Assembly: GCA_934180065.1 (NCBI GenBank)
Contig: CAKPRA010000012.1
Location: forward strand, 1-41,695
DNA from: an uncultured Clostridia bacterium
GTDB taxonomy: Bacteria; Bacillota; Clostridia; TANB77; CAG-508
Length of the DNA stretch: 41,695 nucleotides
Direction of reading: 5' to 3'
Numbering within the stretch: position 1 is the stretch's first letter; the number at the start of each line of letters is the position of its first letter. Shown piece after piece: positions 1 through 7,912 of this stretch. The notes beneath the pieces are model-generated. The model had not been told where the DNA came from, ran no database searches, and saw nothing but the letters and a program-made list of their open reading frames with translations. The position numbers were made by a program, and so were the translations under genes.

Positions 1-640
1 TAAAACAAAAAATAGAAGATATGGAAAAGCTAGGATATAGTAAAGAAGAAGTAATAAAAATGACAAAAAGTCTGCCAGCAATATATGATTGTAGTATAGA
101 CAATATAAAACAAAAAATAGAAGATATGGAAAAGCTAGGATATAGTAAAGAAGAAGTAATAAAAATGACAAAAAGTCTGCCATCTATATATAGTTATAGT
201 ATAGACAATATAAAACAAAAAATAGAAGATATGGAGGAGCTAGGATATAGTAAAGCAGAAGTAATAAAAATGACAAAAAATCTGCCATCAATATATGGTT
301 TTAGTATAGACAATATAAAACAAAAAATAGAAGATATGGAAAATCTAGGATATAGCAGGGAAGAAGTAATAAAACTTACAAAAAGTATGCCCTCAATATA
401 TGGCTTAAGTATAGATAATATAAAACAAAAAATAGAAGATATAGAAAAGCTAGGATATAGTAAAGAAGAAGTAATAAAAATTACAAAAAGTATGCCATCA
501 ATATATGGCTATAGTATAGACACATTAAAACAAAAAATAGAAGATATGAAAAAGCTAGGATATAGTAGAGAAGAAGTAATAAAAATGACAAAAAGTCTGC
601 CAACAATATATAGTTTAAGTACAGACTCATTAAAACAAAA
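1..640 (+). repeat. 105-bp coding tandem repeat, six copies
   Basis: Period 105 bp (35 codons). Copies are nearly identical at the DNA level: the block ACAATATAAAACAAAAAATA recurs around 99, 204, 309 and 414. This implies recent duplication or homogenisation. The array continues past the left edge. Confidence 0.9.
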
Positions 641-1016
641 AGTTGATTTTTATGATAATATAGGATTGTATGAATTGGCAATAAATGATACAAAACAACT
701 AATGCAAAGTGTGTCATTAAGTTATGCTAGATATATGTTTTATAAAGAAAAAGATATAGAAATAAATGATAAAAGCTATAAAAAAATGTTTATTGGTCAA
801 AAGCCATTTGAGAAAACATATGGAATAACAAAAGAGGAATTATTAGAAAAGTATGATTATCAAGCATATGTACAACAAAAGAAAACACAAGATTTAGGAA
901 AAGAAACGCTAGAAATTCAAAAAGAAACATCATACATACAGCAAACAGAGCAAGCAATGAATAGTCAAGAGCAAATGTTGGAACAGAAAAATCAAGCTGA
1001 CATAAACATTGATTAA
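1..1016 (+). CDS. mTERF-like tandem-repeat protein, 5' end outside window
   Basis: The frame is open to the left edge and already inside a repeat, so the start lies outside the window; the ATG at 21 is only an internal Met. About six copies of a 35-residue unit follow, each reading roughly LGYSKEEVIKMTKSLPSIY then a linker ending in IKQKIEDME. The pattern LGxSxEEVxKM...xP...YSxxxLKxKxxxxxxLG closely resembles mTERF repeats, the helical nucleic-acid-binding repeats of organelle transcription factors. The last 130 residues include LMQSVSLSYARYMFYKE, similar to the tail of mTERF proteins, then a Gln/Glu-rich end. Identification is by pattern only. Such repeats are unusual in bacteria; the function is unknown, and nucleic-acid binding is inference. 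Confidence 0.7.
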   Translation, partial: KQKIEDMEKLGYSKEEVIKMTKSLPAIYDCSIDNIKQKIEDMEKLGYSKEEVIKMTKSLPSIYSYSIDNIKQKIEDMEELGYSKAEVIKMTKNLPSIYGFSIDNIKQKIEDMENLGYSREEVIKLTKSMPSIYGLSIDNIKQKIEDIEKLGYSKEEVIKITKSMPSIYGYSIDTLKQKIEDMKKLGYSREEVIKMTKSLPTIYSLSTDSLKQKVDFYDNIGLYELAINDTKQLMQSVSLSYARYMFYKEKDIEINDKSYKKMFIGQKPFEKTYGITKEELLEKYDYQAYVQQKKTQDLGKETLEIQKETSYIQQTEQAMNSQEQMLEQKNQADINID

Positions 1017-1088
1017 GTTACTCCAAATCTAATAAAATTAAAAAGTTTGTAAATATTTGCCGTTAGACCAAACAAAGGGGAGAAAATA

Positions 1089-2510
1089 ATGATTTTTTTA
1101 ATAATAATATTAATAATTCTAATAATTTACTTTACAAATAATAAAAAAAAGCAAACACAACCAGAAACACAACAAATAGCGGAAAATCAAGAAACAATCA
1201 TTGAACCTGAATATTTAAAAAGTGAAAATCAAATAATTGAAGACATAATAAACCAAGAGCTTCAAAGGAACAATTATGATGGAAATGATATAAAAGCAGT
1301 AGAGCGTAAAATACTAAGATTAACAATAATTTTTTCAATTTTGAATTTTATATTTATTTCTCTAATATTTTTTCATTTACCAAAATATGTGTATTTATTG
1401 GAAGTAATAAATGTATGGGGATACCTTTCTTTCACGAAAAAATATAATACTGTCCAATACATAAAAAAAGAGCTAAAAGCACGACCTGATGATGAGATAT
1501 CAGATATTGTATCAAGTATAATAGCAGGTGGGACTGTAAATAAAAATAAAAAATTTATAGTATCAATATCATGTGTGGTAATTTCAACATTATTACCATT
1601 ATTGATATTTATAAATCCAATAATATTTTATGAACCATATGAAGATGGATACTCTGTAAGGTTTTATGCAACAGGTTTAACAAATTCTAAAACAATAACA
1701 ATCCCAGAAGAGCATAATGGCAAACCTGTTCTTGGAATACGTGGAGATGCTTTTGCCAATATTTCATCTCTAGAGGAGGTAAATTTACCAGATACAATTA
1801 AAGAAATAAGAGGTAAAGCATTTAAAAATGATAAAAAATTAACAAATATTAAATTGCCAGAAAATCTTACATATCTTGGCGGAGGGTCCTTTAAAAATTG
1901 TAAATCATTAAAAAGTATAACAATTCCCAAAGGAGTAACTGAGATAAATGGAGAAACATTTGTAAATTGTGAATCTCTTGATAGTGTAGTATTACACGAT
2001 GATATCACATCAATACATGGAGAAACATTTATAAATTGTATTTCACTAAGAGAAATTAATTTGCCATCTAAAATAACAGAAATAAGAGGAAATACATTTC
2101 AATATTGTAGCTCTTTAAGAAAGATTGATATTCCAACTGGAGTTGTAAGAATAGGAGGACATGCTTTTGAAGGATGTTCAGATTTAGAAGAAGTTAATTT
2201 ACCATCAACACTAAAAGAAATTGGAAGTTCAGCTTTTAGAGAATGCAGTAGTTTATATGAGATTACTATACCAAAAAATACAACATCTATTGCAGAAAAC
2301 GCATTTAAGGACAGTCCAACAAATAAAAATTATGATGGAGTAGGAAGAAATATAAGGGATGTTTATAATAGTAATTATACAAAAAAACAAAACACTATAG
2401 TTGGAAATAATACTACAAACAATACTTCACAAGATATTATTAATCAAACACAAGATATAAATAAAAGAATGAATAACAGTTTAAATAATTTATATAAAAA
2501 TCAACAATAA
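1089..2510 (+). CDS. Membrane protein with BspA-type leucine-rich repeats
   Basis: 473 residues, ATG start preceded by AAAGGGGAG. An N-terminal hydrophobic helix (residues 1-17) and two further hydrophobic segments (about 80-110 and 155-180) suggest three membrane passes. From about residue 208 to 430 there are repeats of the LRR_5 (BspA, Treponema pallidum) type: ITIPEEHNGKPVLGIRGDAF, then units of the form SLxxIxLPxxIxEIxGxxFxNC about every 23 residues. The C-terminal 60 residues are Asn/Gln-rich and probably disordered. BspA-type LRR proteins are usually surface or secreted binding proteins; here they would be membrane-tethered. The gene ends 9 bp before the radical SAM gene and is probably cotranscribed with it. 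Confidence 0.85.
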   Translation: MIFLIIILIILIIYFTNNKKKQTQPETQQIAENQETIIEPEYLKSENQIIEDIINQELQRNNYDGNDIKAVERKILRLTIIFSILNFIFISLIFFHLPKYVYLLEVINVWGYLSFTKKYNTVQYIKKELKARPDDEISDIVSSIIAGGTVNKNKKFIVSISCVVISTLLPLLIFINPIIFYEPYEDGYSVRFYATGLTNSKTITIPEEHNGKPVLGIRGDAFANISSLEEVNLPDTIKEIRGKAFKNDKKLTNIKLPENLTYLGGGSFKNCKSLKSITIPKGVTEINGETFVNCESLDSVVLHDDITSIHGETFINCISLREINLPSKITEIRGNTFQYCSSLRKIDIPTGVVRIGGHAFEGCSDLEEVNLPSTLKEIGSSAFRECSSLYEITIPKNTTSIAENAFKDSPTNKNYDGVGRNIRDVYNSNYTKKQNTIVGNNTTNNTSQDIINQTQDINKRMNNSLNNLYKNQQ

Positions 2511-2519
2511 GGAGGGAAA

Positions 2520-4256
2520 ATGGAACAGCCAAAATTTATCCATTTATTATATGTGCCAACAATGGCTTGTAATATGCAATGTAAATATTGTTATTTAGAA
2601 GATAACACAAAAGATGAAGATACAAAATATACACCTATTGAAACACTAAAATATGCGGTTGATAAATTAAAAAAAGATAATATAGTTCCATTTAACATAT
2701 CTCTTCATGGAGGAGAAGTAACAGCTCTTAGCAAAAATGATTTTGAAGACTTAATTAAATTCATATCAGATTATTATAATACAAACAAAACCTTGATAGA
2801 AAGCAATAATTTTAAAGTTGGAAAGCCACATATAAAAACAAATTTATATGATTTAGATAAGCATTTAGAAACAATAAAAAAATATAATGTATCAATAAGC
2901 GGAAGCTTGGATTTACCATTTTCGTTACATGATAAGTTTAGAGTAACAAAAGCAGGAAAATCAACATTACAAAAAATATTGCAAAATATTCAAAAATTGA
3001 GTGAGCTTCCAAACAGTAAAAAAGTGTCTGCAACAATATTTAAAGAGCATTTTGAATTAATAGATGAAATTATAAATGATATAAAATTTCTTGATAAAAA
3101 TACATCTCTTGATATGAATGATTTTAATTTTATGATAGGATTTGACTATAATTCAAATGGATTACTAACACCGCTAACTGAAAATGAACAGGTCGAATTT
3201 TTTAATAGAATGCATGCAGAATTTGATAATACAAATCTAGATAAAGGCGTAAATGGAGCGTGGTTTAACGAGTTTGGACCTGAGTATTGTACAAATTGTG
3301 ATAATTGCGGAGAAAAGTTCTTTTTATTAGAAAGAAATGGAGATATATATTCTTGTGTGCGTGGTCAAAAGCATAAAGAGTTTTACTATGGAAATATTTA
3401 CAAAGATTCTGTAGAAAAAATAATGCAAACAGCTCGCATGAAAATATTTAATATGCATAATCAACTACCATTTAATGAAGAATGTGCAAATTGTGGATAT
3501 TTATATTTGTGTAAAACTGGTTGTCCATTTGTTAAAAATGTATATAAAACTAATAAATCATATACTTGTAAATTACAACAAGAGCTATATAAAAATAGAA
3601 ATTATGAGAAAAAGTTTGATGGAGAAGCGGAATATGATTATATATCAAAAATGCATCCAGACATAATGGAAAGATATATTCCAAAATCAGATAATGATGA
3701 CGAAATTAGTTTAGAAAATTTAATAAAACAAGATTCAAAATTAAAATATATTTATGATGAAAAATCCTTTTTATTAAAAGTAGATGAGCAAGAATATTGG
3801 CTTAAATCTCAAATATTAAAAAATACAAGAGATATATTATATATAACTCCAGAAACAGATATTAAGCTATATATAAGAAAAAACATACTAGAAGAGCAAA
3901 GTTTATATCCACAAAATAATTCACTATACATAATGTTATTAAGTGGAGATTTAATAAAATATGGTGATGAAGGTAGAATAAAACAAAAACATGTAATGAC
4001 ACATCAAGTGTTCAAAAATGTACTAGAGCAAACAAAATCAGAAAAAGATGGTTTTTATTGTTTCGATTTAAAAGATTTATTATATTTATATAGAAAATAC
4101 ATCTCAAAAGAAAATCCAAACAACATATTTTTTACAACAAGCGACTTAAGAGATTATCATTACATAAAGCAAAAAAACAATGCTTATTATCACATAAAAG
4201 CAATAAATTTACCATTCCAAAACATAGAATTTTATTACCTAGATATGGAACAATAA
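2520..4256 (+). CDS. Radical SAM/SPASM enzyme, probable peptide maturase
   Basis: 578 residues; ATG preceded by AAGGAGGG. The radical SAM CxxxCxxC motif is at Cys17, Cys21 and Cys24 (MACNMQCKYCYLE), for the 4Fe-4S cluster that cleaves S-adenosylmethionine; LHGGE follows near residue 65. A SPASM-like auxiliary cluster region begins at YCTNCDNCGEKFF (Cys257, 260, 263), with YSCV at Cys279 and ECANCGYLYLCKTGCPF from about 321. The layout matches anaerobic sulfatase-maturase-like enzymes, many of which modify ribosomal peptides. About 220 residues at the C-terminus (from about 360) are not part of the standard fold and I do not recognise them. The next gene encodes a small protein with a Ser/Gly/Asn tail, a plausible substrate; that pairing is inference. 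Confidence 0.85.
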   Translation: MEQPKFIHLLYVPTMACNMQCKYCYLEDNTKDEDTKYTPIETLKYAVDKLKKDNIVPFNISLHGGEVTALSKNDFEDLIKFISDYYNTNKTLIESNNFKVGKPHIKTNLYDLDKHLETIKKYNVSISGSLDLPFSLHDKFRVTKAGKSTLQKILQNIQKLSELPNSKKVSATIFKEHFELIDEIINDIKFLDKNTSLDMNDFNFMIGFDYNSNGLLTPLTENEQVEFFNRMHAEFDNTNLDKGVNGAWFNEFGPEYCTNCDNCGEKFFLLERNGDIYSCVRGQKHKEFYYGNIYKDSVEKIMQTARMKIFNMHNQLPFNEECANCGYLYLCKTGCPFVKNVYKTNKSYTCKLQQELYKNRNYEKKFDGEAEYDYISKMHPDIMERYIPKSDNDDEISLENLIKQDSKLKYIYDEKSFLLKVDEQEYWLKSQILKNTRDILYITPETDIKLYIRKNILEEQSLYPQNNSLYIMLLSGDLIKYGDEGRIKQKHVMTHQVFKNVLEQTKSEKDGFYCFDLKDLLYLYRKYISKENPNNIFFTTSDLRDYHYIKQKNNAYYHIKAINLPFQNIEFYYLDMEQ

Positions 4257-4267
4257 TAAAAAAAATA

Positions 4268-4304
4268 GGGGACGGTCCTGCCAAATCCAGCCTAGCAGTA
4301 AGAA
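4268..4304 (+). repeat. REP-like intergenic repeat, copy 1
   Basis: Contains GGGGACGGTCCT (4268-4279) followed by AATCCAGC(C/T)TA-GAGTAAGAAA-like sequence. Both blocks recur after the next gene in swapped order (about 4757-4795). The GGACGGTCC core is nearly self-complementary. Similar GGGGACGG words are, from memory, common REP-like repeats in Clostridia. Confidence 0.55.
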
Positions 4305-4391
4305 AGATAGGGGGCTTTGAAGTTGAAATAATGGAAAGTTTAAGTAAAATTCAAACTAAATATTACTTAAAAAGAAAGGGATGAAATTAAT

Positions 4392-4748
4392 ATGAAGGAT
4401 ATAATACCAAAAACATATAACGAAGTAATTCGTAAAAAGAGATGTTATGATTTAGCTAAATATTATTTTGTATCAAATGAACAATTAGTTGAAATATATA
4501 ATTTTTTAAGTGAGAATGCAAAAAATAGAATTAGTGCTGGAAAATCGATGATTGCTTTTTATGATGAAAACGGTAAAATGGTAAAAAATATATCAGCAAG
4601 ACCAAAGTTATTATCGTTTGATGGAATTAATATGTCAAACTCAGGATTCGTAGTAATTCAACATTATACATCAAGTGGTAGTAGCTCTGGAGGCTCTTCT
4701 TCAAATAATAATAATAATAATAATAACAACAATAATAATAACGGCTAA
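4392..4748 (+). CDS. Small protein with Ser/Gly/poly-Asn tail, possible RiPP precursor
   Basis: 118 residues; ATG at 4392 preceded by AGAAAGGGATG. Residues 1-93 look like a folded domain with one Cys (KKRCYDLAKYYF). The last 25 residues are low-complexity: SSGSSSGGSSS followed by a run of 13 Asn and a final Gly. The Asn run is encoded by an AAT/AAC microsatellite and could expand or contract. The position after a radical SAM/SPASM gene, between two copies of an intergenic repeat, suggests an enzyme-substrate pair with the tail as modified core. Alternatives are an unrelated protein with a flexible tail or a surface protein lacking a recognisable signal. I do not recognise the family. Confidence 0.7.
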   Translation: MKDIIPKTYNEVIRKKRCYDLAKYYFVSNEQLVEIYNFLSENAKNRISAGKSMIAFYDENGKMVKNISARPKLLSFDGINMSNSGFVVIQHYTSSGSSSGGSSSNNNNNNNNNNNNNG

Positions 4749-4756
4749 AATGGGGA

Positions 4757-4795
4757 AAATCCAGCTTAAGAGTAAGAAAAAACGGGGACGGTCCT
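4757..4795 (+). repeat. REP-like intergenic repeat, copy 2
   Basis: AATCCAGCTTAAGAGTAAG (about 4759-4777) followed by GGGGACGGTCCT (4784-4795). These are the two blocks of the repeat at 4268-4304 in reversed order, so the 118-residue gene is bracketed by both copies. Confidence 0.55.
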
Positions 4796-4833
4796 TTAAA
4801 AAAGAAAAATAATATGGCGAGGGGCAGATAATC

Positions 4834-5886
4834 ATGATAGTTGAGAAAATTCATAATAAAAGACTTAAAGAGCAAGGAATAAGTATTTGCTCTAAATATA
4901 AATCAAATGATAATACATTAGAGCGTAATACAGATAAAACAAAAAGAAATGACGATGTTCAAAATTGTATATGTATTGAAAGAGCTTATTATAAAAATAA
5001 TAAATTATTAACAAAAATATTTAATTTTGATCCAAGAATAAAATACACCTACATATCGGCAGGTGATGAAAATAAAGAAGTGACATGTCCTAATTGTGGA
5101 AATACATGTAAAGAAAGTGAAATTGAAGATGGCTGTTCATATTGCGGTACAAATTACAATATTGAATACTCAGATAAATCACTTGGAACCAAATATCATT
5201 ATGATAGAGTGCTACAAGGAAGTAATTACAAAACAATAACTTTGATAATAGACATAATAATAAGTGCAATATTAGTTATTACATATATACTCAAGACTTG
5301 TAGAACATTTAATATATATGATATTTCTAAAATAATTATAGGAACAATAATTGTAAGTTTAATATTATATTATCTTTTTTATATAGTAGATGCAGTAGCA
5401 GTGACACTTCCAATAAAAATATACAAAGATGCTCAAAACAAAAAGCAAATGAAATTTTGGAAAAGAATGGAATCAATTGGAATAGATAAAAAAACATTTT
5501 ACAATAATGTAAATTACGAGCTACAAAATTATTATTATGGAGAAAATAGCGAGAATAAAAATATAATAGATTACGATATAATTGATTATATATCATTAGA
5601 TGAACAAATAATAAAAAATAAAAAGATTCTTGTTACAATTAAAGCACAAATAAGAGAAATTGAACTAATTCAGGGCACAATAAGTGAAAAGATACAAAAA
5701 AGGACATTTACATTCGAAAAAAGCAATGAACAAATACTAGACTTGAAAGCAGGAAGCAATATAATAAGTTGCCATAATTGTGGAGCCTCAATAGATGTGA
5801 CAAAAAGTAAATGTGACTATTGCGGAACAAAAATCAATGGATATCAACAATGGTATTTAAAATATGGTGATGAAGTAAAAAAATAA
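4834..5886 (+). CDS. Zinc-ribbon membrane protein, Tim44-like
   Basis: 350 residues; ATG after GAGGGGC. A first zinc ribbon, CPNCGNTCKESEIEDGCSYC, lies at about residues 87-106 and a second, CHNCGASIDVTKSKCDYC, at about 312-329. Between them are two hydrophobic helices (about 133-153 and 165-190). The stretch after the helices, with KTFYNNVNYELQNYYYG, IIDYDIIDYISLDEQ and VTIKAQIREIELIQG, resembles the Tim44-like domain seen in Firmicutes membrane proteins with zinc ribbons; this is from memory. Located downstream of the radical SAM and Ser/Gly/Asn-tail genes, it may belong to that locus, but the 85-bp gap with a repeat does not prove an operon. Function unknown. Confidence 0.7.
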   Translation: MIVEKIHNKRLKEQGISICSKYKSNDNTLERNTDKTKRNDDVQNCICIERAYYKNNKLLTKIFNFDPRIKYTYISAGDENKEVTCPNCGNTCKESEIEDGCSYCGTNYNIEYSDKSLGTKYHYDRVLQGSNYKTITLIIDIIISAILVITYILKTCRTFNIYDISKIIIGTIIVSLILYYLFYIVDAVAVTLPIKIYKDAQNKKQMKFWKRMESIGIDKKTFYNNVNYELQNYYYGENSENKNIIDYDIIDYISLDEQIIKNKKILVTIKAQIREIELIQGTISEKIQKRTFTFEKSNEQILDLKAGSNIISCHNCGASIDVTKSKCDYCGTKINGYQQWYLKYGDEVKK

Positions 5887-5942
5887 GTTATCATAAAATA
5901 TGAAACAGAAATTACATAATTGAAAAAAAGGAGAGATATAGA

Positions 5943-6248
5943 ATGATATTAAAAAAAGGAGATTTATGCAAACATTTTAAGGGAAAAAATTTGCAAGAAA
6001 AGAATATATATGAAGTATTAGAAACAGGAGTAAATTATTCAGGAGATGCTTCAGAAAATCCAATAAAGGATTTAGTAATATATAAAAATATTCGTCAAGG
6101 AAAAATATTTGCAAGAGAAATGAGTGATTTGGTAGCAGAGCTAACTCCAGAAAAACAGCAAGAATTTGGACAAAAACATAGAGTTGACTTGTTAACTAAG
6201 GAAGAGATAGAATTTGTAAAGAGCATGATTGAAAATCAAGAAAGATAA
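5943..6248 (+). CDS. DUF1653 family protein
   Basis: 101 residues; strong ribosome binding site AAAAAGGAGAG 7 bp before the ATG. The sequence KKGDLCKHFKGKN, YEVLETG, DLVIYKNIRQGKIFAREMSD matches the DUF1653 pattern (KGxYxHFKGxxYxVxxx...VVYxxL...xxVRPxxMF). The family is widespread, small and cytoplasmic; I know of no assigned function. It stands alone between a gene gap upstream and the tcdA promoter downstream. Confidence 0.75.
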   Translation: MILKKGDLCKHFKGKNLQEKNIYEVLETGVNYSGDASENPIKDLVIYKNIRQGKIFAREMSDLVAELTPEKQQEFGQKHRVDLLTKEEIEFVKSMIENQER

Positions 6249-6302
6249 AATGTTTATATGTGCTAAAAAAGATTAATGTTAATATATAAAAAAAGTAGTT
6301 AA

Positions 6303-6313
6303 TGTGATATAAT
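6303..6313 (+). promoter_or_regulatory. Extended -10 promoter of tcdA
   Basis: TGTGATATAAT with TATAAT at 6308-6313, about 40 bp before the ATG at 6355. No good -35 box is visible, as expected for an extended -10 (TGTG) promoter. The identical word occurs at 11709-11719. Confidence 0.5.
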
Positions 6314-6354
6314 TCATAAGTGTAAAATTTTATTGTGTATGAAAAGGAGTTAAA

Positions 6355-7110
6355 ATGTTAAATCAATTTTCGAGAACAGAGCTATTAATTGGAAAAGAAT
6401 CAATTGAAAAATTAAATAAATCAAAAGTGGCGGTATTTGGAATAGGAGGAGTGGGCTCTTTTGTAGTTGAAGGATTAGTAAGAGCTGGAGTTGGAAACTT
6501 TATTCTTATAGATGATGATAAGGTTTGTCTAACTAATTTAAATAGACAACTTATTGCTACAAGAGCAACTGTAGGAAAATATAAGGTTGAAGTTGCTAAG
6601 GAGCGAATTTTAAGTATAAATCCAAAAGCAAATGTTGAGATTGTACAAGAATTTTTTATGCCGGATAGTAAAGAAATACTAGATAACTCAGTGGATTATA
6701 TAGTAGATAGTATTGATACTGTTACTGCAAAAATTGAGCTTGTAGTTAGAGCAAATAAATTAGGAATTCCTATTATATCAAGTATGGGAACAGGAAATAA
6801 ACTTGACCCAACTAGATTTGAAGTTACAGATATTTATAAAACAAGTGTATGTCCTTTAGCAAAAGTAATGAGAAAAGAGCTAAAGGCTAGAGGGATAAAG
6901 AATTTGAAAGTTGTTTATTCAAAGGAAGATCCTATTAAATTAGATAATAACTCAGAATCTAGTTGTAAAAATGGTTGTATTTGTCCTCCTGGAACTAAAA
7001 GAAAATGTACTATTAGAAATCAGGTTCCCGGAAGTATTTCTTTTGTACCTTCTGTTGCAGGACTAATAATTGCAGGTGAGGTTGTAAAAGATATTATTAA
7101 TAATAAATAA
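6355..7110 (+). CDS. tcdA: tRNA threonylcarbamoyladenosine dehydratase (TcdA/CsdL)
   Basis: 251 residues; ATG after AAAAGGAG. An E1-like ThiF/HesA ATPase that forms cyclic t6A at position 37 of ANN-decoding tRNAs. Visible family features: FSRTELLIG at the N-terminus, the nucleotide loop GIGGVGS at about residues 29-35, LIDDDKVCLTNLNRQ with the conserved Asp/Asn/Arg/Gln, and DSIDTVTAKIELV. A Cys-rich stretch, SSCKNGCICPPGTKRKC, at about 201-220 is longer than I expect and may bind metal. Full length for the family. The CYTH-domain gene starts 9 bp downstream, so the two probably form an operon. A tRNA modification gene is normal housekeeping content. Confidence 0.9.
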   Translation: MLNQFSRTELLIGKESIEKLNKSKVAVFGIGGVGSFVVEGLVRAGVGNFILIDDDKVCLTNLNRQLIATRATVGKYKVEVAKERILSINPKANVEIVQEFFMPDSKEILDNSVDYIVDSIDTVTAKIELVVRANKLGIPIISSMGTGNKLDPTRFEVTDIYKTSVCPLAKVMRKELKARGIKNLKVVYSKEDPIKLDNNSESSCKNGCICPPGTKRKCTIRNQVPGSISFVPSVAGLIIAGEVVKDIINNK

Positions 7111-7119
7111 GGAGAGCTT

Positions 7120-7626
7120 ATGGAAATAGAAAGAAGATTTTTAGTAACAGATATAGATAAAGTTGAAAAATTAGTAGAGGAATATAAACATACAAAAAAG
7201 AGCATTATTCAAGATTATATATATTCTGATATTTTTACAGCTATTCGAAAAAGAAAGATAGTAAAAGATGGAAAAGAAAAATATATTTATACTGTAAAAA
7301 CGGGTAGAAAAGGTTTTTCTGTAAATGAGTATGAAAATGAAATATCAAAAGAGCAATATGATTCATTAAAAAAAGTGGATAATCGAATTACAATAATTAA
7401 AGATAGATATATTATTCCATATATTAATGATTTAAAAATTGAGCTAGATATATTTCATGGTGTATATGAAGGTATTATATTTGCTGAGATTGAGTATGAA
7501 AATGAAAAACAAGCAATTGAAACTAAAATACCAGAATGGTTTAACATGGAAATAGGAAAATTAGTATCGAATAATATGATGTCTAGAGAGAAGATAGATA
7601 TTATTAAATTATGTAATTTAAAATAG
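7120..7626 (+). CDS. CYTH-domain protein (triphosphate tunnel metalloenzyme)
   Basis: 168 residues; ATG preceded by AAGGAG. The N-terminal MEIERRFLV carries the ExExK/R signature of CYTH (CyaB-thiamine triphosphatase) proteins, whose beta-barrel tunnel hydrolyses triphosphate compounds with a divalent metal. Further signature pieces: IQDYIYSD, AIRKRK, YTVKTG, ELDIFHG and FAEIEYENE, which give the alternating acidic and basic tunnel residues. The substrate in this organism is not determined. It follows tcdA by 9 bp and is probably cotranscribed. Confidence 0.85.
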   Translation: MEIERRFLVTDIDKVEKLVEEYKHTKKSIIQDYIYSDIFTAIRKRKIVKDGKEKYIYTVKTGRKGFSVNEYENEISKEQYDSLKKVDNRITIIKDRYIIPYINDLKIELDIFHGVYEGIIFAEIEYENEKQAIETKIPEWFNMEIGKLVSNNMMSREKIDIIKLCNLK

Positions 7627-7652
7627 TGTTAACAAATTAATAACCAATTTAG

Positions 7653-7821
7653 TAAAACAGGACATGTGTATATATTAAAATAAAGTGACGCGTAGCTTGA
7701 GAGCTTTTAGATAACCTCTTAATATCACAAAGATAAAATGAGGGAACTCCAGATCTCATACAGTTTTGTATGGGAAACCAGCAAGAAACGAAATTTTAAT
7801 ATATACACATGTCCTGTTTTA
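7653..7821 (+). repeat. 169-bp element with perfect 29-bp inverted arms (MITE or structured RNA)
   Basis: Left arm 7653-7681 (begins TAAAACAGGACATGTGTATA) is the exact reverse complement of right arm 7793-7821. The 111-bp interior can fold further: GTGA/TCAC (about 7685-7728) enclosing a small AGCTT-GAG-AGCT hairpin, ATGAG/CTCAT (about 7738-7759) and CATAC/GTATG (about 7758-7771). There is no open frame of interest in it. It lies between the CYTH gene and the cadC promoter. It could be a miniature inverted-repeat transposable element, or an RNA closed by a long terminal stem. I matched it to no known riboswitch or RNA family. Confidence 0.75.
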
Positions 7822-7846
7822 TTATAAATATAAAATTTTTATTATA

Positions 7847-7875
7847 TTGACAATTAAATTGCATAGATATATAAT
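7847..7875 (+). promoter_or_regulatory. Sigma-A promoter of the cadC-cadA operon
   Basis: -35 TTGACA at 7847-7852 and -10 TATAAT at 7870-7875, with a 17-bp spacer: a consensus vegetative promoter. The operator immediately follows. Confidence 0.85.
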
Positions 7876-7876
7876 A

Positions 7877-7898
7877 CATTTGAACAGTTATTCAAATG
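7877..7898 (+). promoter_or_regulatory. ArsR/CadC operator
   Basis: Inverted repeat CATTTGAACAGTTATTCAAATG just after the -10 box, split here as CATTTGAACAG and TTATTCAAATG. The TGAACA...TTCA core is typical of ArsR/SmtB-family operators. Its position over the transcription start fits metal-relieved repression. Confidence 0.8.
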
Positions 7899-7912
7899 AA
7901 AAGGAGGTTATT

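Noticed and set aside
481..717. Minus-strand open frames over the repeat gene and elsewhere
   Set aside because: They are antisense shadows of strong + strand genes, hydrophobic or low-complexity, without ribosome binding sites.
4705..4742. AAT microsatellite as a regulatory repeat
   Set aside because: It is in frame and encodes the Asn tail; length changes would be by whole codons mostly, so a phase-variation switch is not indicated.
7766..7912. N-terminal extension of the ArsR repressor
   Set aside because: The open frame runs through the right inverted arm, the promoter and the operator; the ATG at 7913 has the ribosome binding site.
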